This document shows positions 3,101 to 5,155 of a DNA stretch of 5,155 nt, piece after piece. Numbering within the stretch: position 1 is the stretch's first letter; the number at the start of each line of letters is the position of its first letter. The DNA comes from Anaerolineae bacterium CG2_30_64_16. Its GTDB lineage: Bacteria; Chloroflexota; Anaerolineae; CG2-30-64-16. The notes beneath the pieces are model-generated. The model was not told the origin of the DNA. It searched no databases and worked only from the letters and a program-made list of their open reading frames with translations. Location of the stretch: NCBI GenBank assembly GCA_001871755.1, contig MNXL01000083.1, forward strand, positions 1 to 5,155, written 5' to 3'. The position numbers were made by a program, and so were the translations under genes.

Positions 3101-5155
3101 GAGGAAGCCCGATCGTGCCCAATAGTATCGTCGCCAAAGTCGGGATCGTCACCGTAGAAGATAGAAGACACTCCACCATAGTACGTGTAGTAGGAGTGTT
3201 CATAGAGTTCAACTTCCCAGCCCGAAGCGTAGCTGCCGACAAATCTGATCGAGGATGCCATGTCGTTGAAGCCGTCAAGATTGAAGTCGGGGTCGTCGGT
3301 GGTCAGCGCCAAGCACCTGCCCGCATAATCCGGGTGTTCGTAGAGGATAACACCATCAGCGTCCAGACTGCATTGGACCGAACTGCGCATTTCCCGCCCG
3401 ACTACTGGCAGATAGACAGTTGATGGGTTGGAAGTCCCTCCGAGGGTGCGCATCGCGTTCCAGGCATTCCAGTTTCCGGCATCATCGCGCATCGTAACCG
3501 ACACCAGGTGAGAACCGGCCGCAAAGCCGTTCGTGTCCCACTGCAACCAAATCTGACTACCGTTAGGACGCAGGAAGTCACCCCAGTCCGCACGCACCCA
3601 TTCACCTTGGTCCGAACCATCGGTCGCCTTGTTCGCCCATAGTTCAAGGTGTACGTTGGGACCCAGGTTGTCTCGGACACGCAGTTCTACTACCACATTC
3701 TGCCCTGGACTTGGCATATTCGGGGTGAAAGTCACTGCGTCGAGCTGAGGAGGGGTTCGATCGAGCGTCAGGTTGACGCTCTGGGCAGTATACTCCAGTT
3801 GGGTAGCACGCAATCTGACTGTTGCGGCCAGTGTTGCGCCTGCCTGGTCTGGAATGCGGCTGGTGTCAAGGGTGGCACCCCAACCATCAGTCCTGTCGCA
3901 GTCCTCCTGAGACACTGGGTTGCCAGTATCGGGCGATAGGGTGAATCGAACACAGTCTATTTGGTTGGAGGTGTCGTTCACTTGGGCAACAGCGTTGATC
4001 GCACCCCCGCCGAGTACGCTGTTCGAGGGCGGGGTTAGACTGATCCCTGGCAAATGGCGTGGAACGCCGACCGTTATGAATGAGTTCGGGATCCCCGCGC
4101 CGATAATATCCCTGGCCGTGTCGTACTGTGCGCCGTTGGAATCAGTGGAATCGCCCGCGACTACCATCGGGATGATGCGAGTATAACTCTGAGCTGGCGT
4201 TCCCCACAGAATACGGACGCGGAAGTTCGCCACGGTTGCCGTGCCATTGAACTGGTCACTGTTGCCGCTTTTGCGGGCAGAGAACCAGATTATACCGTTG
4301 GCCGAATCAACCCGGTTCCGCGTGGCAATGGGGAAGACACCCGTATTCTGAACCTGCACACCTGCCGTGCCGCTGTCTTCGTCAAGAACCTCGATGACTT
4401 CGGGATCGTAGTACAACATCACATCCGCGCCGCTGACGGAGTTGCCGCCCGTGTCCAGCACAATGGACTGGCTCCGCTCCTCTCCTGCCATGATGAAGTT
4501 CGGGATTGCGGGATCGAGGCGGAGGGTACCCGTGCCGGTCGGCGCCAAGGCTTCAGGTTCGCTGAATGCTGCCGCTGCCAGGAATGGTTTGCCGAAATAA
4601 CCTTCCCCGCGAAGGTCGAGCCCCACGCGAGCCAAGACAAGTACAGCATCCTGCATATCGAAGATCCCATCCCGGTTCATGTCGAATTCCGGATATGGGC
4701 CTCCACCGTGCTCCCTCAATGCAGACTTGATCGTTTCGAAGTCCAGCATGTTTTCCTGGTTATCCTCGCCATAGGTGTCAATGTCACCCAACCAGGCCGG
4801 TCGGGTGCCGCCATTGCTGAGATCTACGCTGATCGTATTTCCCGGGCTCACCGATATGTTGCGAGCACATTGCCCAAGATAGTGACGGGCTTTGGCGCAA
4901 ATGTCGTATGATCCCGGCGGTATACCACTGACATTCAGTCCTCCTGAGTAGCCGTTGGCGTCAGTATTGACAGTTCGAGGTCCGAACACGATCTGGTTCG
5001 TGCCGGGGCGTAACAGTACTACGGCGACCTGGTTACTGTGGTTGAAGTTGCTCAAGCGCTGGGGGTTCTCCAGTTTGACGGTTACATTGAGAGCAACACC
5101 CTGAGCGTTGTAATTCACAACATCATTGTAGCCAGTTTGCCTGCCGACTGACGCA
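121..5155 (-). CDS. Giant secreted multi-domain protein: dockerin, cohesin, beta/gamma-crystallin, FG-GAP propeller, FN3, LamG (5' partial)
   Basis: One uninterrupted frame of about 1677 codons ends at TGA 123-121. A GTG at 5118-5116 is the first possible start, giving 1665 residues. The frame stays open upstream of it to the edge (reading ASVGRQTGYNDVV), there is no signal peptide after it, and it lies within domain-like sequence, so I treat the gene as 5' truncated. Domains in order: beta-sandwich, dockerin, cohesin, two Ig-like, two beta/gamma-crystallin, seven FG-GAP/VCBS blades, FN3, LamG and a MAM-like jelly roll. The visible part has 17 cysteines, mostly in close pairs, no transmembrane segment and no catalytic motif. 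This fits an exported protein acting outside the cell in adhesion, glycan binding or scaffolding. The tail (residues 1636-1665) is hydrophilic, ends in AQRESER, and carries no LPXTG, hydrophobic anchor or recognised sorting signal. Function is inferred from domains only, and no gene name is justified. Confidence 0.96.
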   Translation of the reverse strand, partial: ASVGRQTGYNDVVNYNAQGVALNVTVKLENPQRLSNFNHSNQVAVVLLRPGTNQIVFGPRTVNTDANGYSGGLNVSGIPPGSYDICAKARHYLGQCARNISVSPGNTISVDLSNGGTRPAWLGDIDTYGEDNQENMLDFETIKSALREHGGGPYPEFDMNRDGIFDMQDAVLVLARVGLDLRGEGYFGKPFLAAAAFSEPEALAPTGTGTLRLDPAIPNFIMAGEERSQSIVLDTGGNSVSGADVMLYYDPEVIEVLDEDSGTAGVQVQNTGVFPIATRNRVDSANGIIWFSARKSGNSDQFNGTATVANFRVRILWGTPAQSYTRIIPMVVAGDSTDSNGAQYDTARDIIGAGIPNSFITVGVPRHLPGISLTPPSNSVLGGGAINAVAQVNDTSNQIDCVRFTLSPDTGNPVSQEDCDRTDGWGATLDTSRIPDQAGATLAATVRLRATQLEYTAQSVNLTLDRTPPQLDAVTFTPNMPSPGQNVVVELRVRDNLGPNVHLELWANKATDGSDQGEWVRADWGDFLRPNGSQIWLQWDTNGFAAGSHLVSVTMRDDAGNWNAWNAMRTLGGTSNPSTVYLPVVGREMRSSVQCSLDADGVILYEHPDYAGRCLALTTDDPDFNLDGFNDMASSIRFVGSYASGWEVELYEHSYYTYYGGVSSIFYGDDPDFGDDTIGHDRASSIRIQRTAECVPAANGIVLYEHPNYTGRCITFTGDDDDFNNDNFNDMASSIRFVGSYASGWSVTLYEHADRGGGWACRQADDPDFTGDTFSNGVPLNDNVSSLSVSDKPCAFAADSTSALLALTDAKAAWGDYDNDGDLDLALAGYTGTSQATRLYRNDAGVLHEVSAAFADVSAATLDWGDYDNDGDLDLLLAGWNNGFVATVYRNDNGSFFDTSAPFVKTAGGAARWGDYDNDGDLDVLMVGDNGAQGVSKVYRNDSGTFTDIDAQLLGVGWSASAAWGDYDNDGDLDIVLAGNLGGDQRVTKLYRNDEGQFTDISAGLRGVSGGEVAWGDYDNDGDLDLVVVGWADNIGGTAQIYRNDGGVFTDIQASLWPVCNGGAASWADYDNDGDLDLLIAGDSWGASARIYRNDGNDRFEDISAPLMGVRYGSVAAWADFDKDGDLDVLLAGHGELGSPTTSLYRNVAGFAPNTPPLAPTGLEVQISGDEVTLRWNRTTDGRTGQQGLNYNVRLGNQAAGVERVSPHAQILDGWRRVVKIGNVGQRQSWAIRNLPPGVYYWSVQAIDSSFAGSQFAAEQSFEIYPFNPLAYWRLDEGSGLTASDATGHGNTGTLINGPTWSTGKINGALSFDGADDYVSVNRSVLDTSKDYTVAAWVMLREVQSFKTAVSQEGAEISGFYLQTSWDGRFTFGAHVADSSSADAWRVIAPWIPQANQWYHLAGVHDSVHDQIKLYVNGVLIGTEPYNTGWNATGNTLIGRAKHGGNPVDFWPGKIDDVHLFDHVLSDSDVLTLYKQAPGNWITVLNEDFEGDFPGAWQVGSDDGQYYWGKRSCLAFAGAYSGWAVGGGPQGNALGCDSNYPNNAASGMGYGPFSLADATAAEIRFKLWLNTEWNGDVHDSFCVWTSRDGSGFGGVCHWGYSGGWSDQVLDLTDLAGEPNVWIAFGFYSNGSVNQPIGAYIDNVVVRKCVEGSCPTSNAQERTPDTLFSASAQRESER
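214..717 (-). other. C-terminal MAM/jelly-roll-like domain
   Basis: Residues about 1468-1635. It opens with VLNEDFEGDFPGAWQV and YYWGKRSC and continues through SGWAVGGGPQG, YGPFSLADATAAEIRFKLWL, DGSGFGG...GYSGGWSDQVLDLTDLAG and VWIAFGFYSNGS to GAYIDNVVVRKC. The FEG opening, the AEIRFKLWL strand, the GGW..QVLDLT segment and a closing G-A-Y-[IV]-D-[ND]-[IV]-V strand are shared with MAM-like and choice-of-anchor-type jelly rolls found at the C-termini of secreted bacterial peptidases and other exported proteins. Likely disulfides are Cys1501-Cys1524 and Cys1570-Cys1584; Cys1636-Cys1641 follow just after. The role is probably binding or stability. Confidence is high for a beta-sandwich and moderate for the family name. 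Confidence 0.7.
724..1362 (-). other. Laminin-G/concanavalin-A-like lectin domain (LamG_3 type)
   Basis: Residues 1253-1465. Diagnostic segments in order: AYWRLDEGSG (1259-1268), DATGHGNTGTL (1273-1283), GALSFDGADDYVSV (1296-1309), YTVAAWVMLRE, WYHLAGVHD (1386-1394), IKLYVNGVLIG (1400-1410), TLIGRAKHGG and GKIDDVHLFDHVLSDSDV (1441-1458). These match the bacterial concanavalin-A-like family, a beta-sandwich of about 200 residues usually involved in carbohydrate or surface binding. No glycoside hydrolase catalytic residues are recognisable, so I call it a binding module. There are no cysteines in it. Confidence 0.9.
1363..1695 (-). other. Fibronectin type III-like domain following the propeller
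   Basis: Residues about 1142-1252. NTPPLAPTGLEVQISGDEVTLRW is a typical FN3 opening (PxAPTGL, then a strand ending in LxW), and IRNLPPGVYYWSVQAIDSSF is the typical closing pair, with L-P-P-G-x-Y-Y-W-x-V-x-A-x-D. The middle stretch DGWRRVVKIGNVGQRQSW is longer than in classical FN3 domains. The same combination, FG-GAP repeats followed directly by this extended FN3, is familiar from many bacterial secreted proteins, so propeller and FN3 probably travel as one module. It has no cysteine. Confidence 0.78.
1702..2772 (-). repeat. Seven FG-GAP/VCBS repeats forming an integrin-alpha-like beta-propeller
   Basis: Residues about 783-1139. Seven copies of W-[GA]-D-[YF]-D-[NK]-D-G-D-L-D start at Trp802, 852, 901, 952, 1003, 1055 and 1106, a spacing of 49-52 residues. 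The corresponding DNA is 2683-2715, 2533-2565, 2386-2418, 2233-2265, 2080-2112, 1924-1956 and 1771-1803. Each is followed by a hydrophobic [LIV]4-[AV]-G strand and then an [LVI]YRN motif; the first six read YRND and the last YRNV. Every loop keeps all five Asp of D-x-D-x-D-G-D-x-D, the Ca2+ site of integrin alpha propellers. Seven blades is the number expected for a closed propeller. The segment LLALTDAKA before blade 1 resembles the FTDI strand that ends the other repeats and could close the ring with blade 7. The copies differ at many synonymous sites, so the array is not a recent expansion. The likely role is ligand or surface binding. Confidence 0.93.
2773..3075 (-). other. Beta/gamma-crystallin domain B (tandem copy of A)
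   Basis: Residues 682-782, offset 99 residues from domain A. The first Greek key is GIVLYEHPNYTGRCITF...NDMASSIRFVG and the second is WSVTLYEHADRGGGWACRQ...NDNVSSLSV. The Ca2+ motifs NDMASS (717-722) and NDNVSS (769-774) are both intact. Cys682 and Cys701 repeat the positions of Cys583 and Cys602 in domain A; Cys749 and Cys782 form an extra pair specific to B. The second Greek key is clearly diverged from its counterpart in A, whereas the first is close to it. Acidic inserts (DDDDFNNDNF, DDPDFTGD) give the domain a strongly negative character. Confidence 0.82.
2921..3271 (-). repeat. Near-identical 54-bp direct repeat pair within the crystallin domains
   Basis: Positions 2921-2974 and 3218-3271 agree at 51 of 54 bases and are offset by exactly 297 bases (99 codons). 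Both encode FNDMASSIRFVGSYASGW, the end of the first Greek key and the junction to the second, and all three differences are synonymous. Flanking crystallin sequence differs much more: about 11 residue changes in the 28 codons just N-terminal to the patch. The coordinates given span both copies and the DNA between them. Confidence 0.9.
3076..3372 (-). other. Beta/gamma-crystallin domain A (two Greek-key motifs)
   Basis: Residues 583-681. The first Greek key is GVILYEHPDYAGRCLAL...NDMASSIRFVG and the second is WEVELYEHSYYTYYGG...HDRASSIRIQ. Each begins with the [VIL]-x-LYEH-x-x-[YF] strand of crystallin folds and ends with the Ca2+ motif N/D-N/D-x-x-S/T-S (NDMASS 618-623; HDRASS 668-673). In microbial beta/gamma-crystallins two such motifs create two Ca2+ sites per domain. 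In HDRASS the first ligand position is His, so that site may be weaker. Cys583 and Cys602 are a likely pair. Peptidase-inhibitor family I36 domains have similar motifs and are an alternative family name. Confidence 0.82.
3400..3417 (-). other. VYLPVV linker motif
   Basis: Residues 568-573 read VYLPVV, between a Gly/Ser/Thr/Asn/Pro-rich stretch (GGTSNPST) and a basic Arg-containing stretch (GREMRSS). Short YLP[LV]V motifs at domain ends are frequent, in my experience, in exported proteins of Chloroflexota. Here the motif separates the Ig-like region from the beta/gamma-crystallin pair. It may mark a domain junction or an ancestral C-terminus onto which further modules were fused. I know of no established function. 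Confidence 0.4.
3430..4059 (-). other. Two Ig-like beta-sandwich domains
   Basis: Residues about 354-563. The first (about 354-455) runs from ISLTPPSNSVLGGGAINAVA to VRLRATQLEYTAQSVNLTLD and holds the only cysteines of the region, Cys389 and Cys407, a likely disulfide. The second begins at TPPQLDAVTFTPNMPSPGQN, includes VELRVRDNLGPNVHLELW, and ends with GSHLVSVTMRDDAGNWNAW. The DRTPP boundary and the DDAGNW motif are common in bacterial Ig-like spacer repeats, where they separate functional modules on long extracellular proteins. The assignment rests on strand pattern and these short motifs, so the family is uncertain. Confidence 0.55.
4069..4536 (-). other. Cohesin-like domain
   Basis: Residues about 195-350. 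The order of features matches cohesin modules: an opening strand LRLDPAIPNFIMAGE; the segment IVLDTGGNSVSGADVMLYYD, whose D-T-G-G-x-x-V-x-G-A-D-V-x-L-x-Y-D pattern is the hallmark of bacterial cohesins; a GIIWFSARK strand; FNGTATVANFRVRI (the G-x-[GA]-T-[LV]-A-x-[IF]-x-F strand); then DSTDSNGAQYD...DIIGAG and the closing strand SFITV. Cohesins form a nine-stranded jelly roll that receives a dockerin. About 155 residues is a normal length. Whether it binds the dockerin next to it, a dockerin of another protein, or neither cannot be told from sequence. Confidence 0.8.
4609..4797 (-). other. Dockerin-type I-like domain with two Ca2+ loops
   Basis: Residues about 108-170. The second loop is canonical: Asp146, Asn148, Asp150, Gly151, Asp154 and Asp157 match D-x-N-x-D-G-x-x-D-x-x-D and are followed by the helix AVLVLARVG. 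The first loop keeps Asp112, Asp114, Asp119 and Asp126 followed by the helix FETIKSALREH, but has about three extra residues between the second and third ligand positions (TYGE instead of one residue). Dockerins bind cohesins through duplicated F-hand Ca2+ motifs. In non-cellulosomal bacteria they often occur singly in secreted proteins with no known partner. Here the domain lies directly before a cohesin-like domain in the same chain. A generic EF-hand pair is the alternative reading. Confidence 0.78.
4804..5155 (-). other. Carboxypeptidase-regulatory-like beta-sandwich domain
   Basis: Residues 1-105 and the residues before them to the window edge. Alternating hydrophobic strands (VALNVTVKLE, VAVVLLRPG, ISVDL) and the segment NTDANGYSGGLNVSGIPPGSYDICAKA are typical of carboxypeptidase regulatory-like or CnaB-like transthyretin folds. 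In these, a TDANG turn precedes a G-[IL]-xPG-xYD strand. Cys74 and Cys84 sit ten residues apart and could form a disulfide. From memory, this fold directly preceding a dockerin is a recurring module in large secreted Chloroflexota proteins. It has no catalytic role and probably acts as a spacer or stabiliser. Its N-terminal edge may lie outside the window. Confidence 0.7.

Noticed and set aside
4609..4797. A calmodulin-like EF-hand regulatory domain instead of a dockerin
   Set aside because: The order D-x-N-x-D-G-x-x-D-x-x-D followed by a single helix, the spacing of the two loops, and the placement beside a beta-sandwich and a cohesin fit dockerin better than helix-loop-helix EF-hands.

Overview
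The window is almost entirely one very large minus-strand gene. It runs from the right edge (5155) to a TGA at 123-121 and encodes at least 1677 residues of a secreted, multi-domain, non-catalytic protein. The 5' end is missing: the frame stays open upstream of the first in-window GTG (5118-5116) to the edge, and no signal peptide is visible.

Domains in N-to-C order (residues numbered from the in-window GTG): a carboxypeptidase-regulatory-like beta-sandwich (about 1-105); a dockerin-type double Ca2+ loop (about 108-170); a cohesin-like domain (about 195-350); two Ig-like domains (about 354-563); a short VYLPVV linker motif; two tandem beta/gamma-crystallin domains (583-681 and 682-782); a seven-bladed FG-GAP/VCBS integrin-alpha-like propeller (about 783-1139); a fibronectin-III-like domain (about 1142-1252); a laminin-G/concanavalin-A-like domain (1253-1465); and a C-terminal MAM/jelly-roll-like domain (about 1468-1635). 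I see no protease, glycoside hydrolase or other catalytic motif. The visible part therefore looks like an extracellular binding, adhesion or scaffolding protein whose fold depends heavily on Ca2+. Any catalytic domain, and the export signal, would have to lie upstream of the window.

The organism is most likely an environmental member of the Chloroflexota, Anaerolineae-like. This is inference from the moderately GC-rich DNA and from the style of several modules: the NTDANG..GIPPGSYD beta-sandwich fused to a dockerin, the cohesin with a TDSN motif, the VYLPVV linker, and the C-terminal module with YGPFSLADAT and GAYIDNVVVRK. I know such modules mainly from large secreted proteins of that phylum.

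At the left edge, a plus-strand frame open from the edge to a TAG at 86-88 probably is the last 28 codons of a convergent gene, 32 bases from the stop of the large gene. No RNA gene, CRISPR array, insertion sequence, promoter or convincing terminator is visible. The region needs no exotic system to explain it. Its points of interest are a cohesin and a dockerin in one polypeptide, the unusual stack of Ca2+-binding modules, and a locally homogenised repeat patch.
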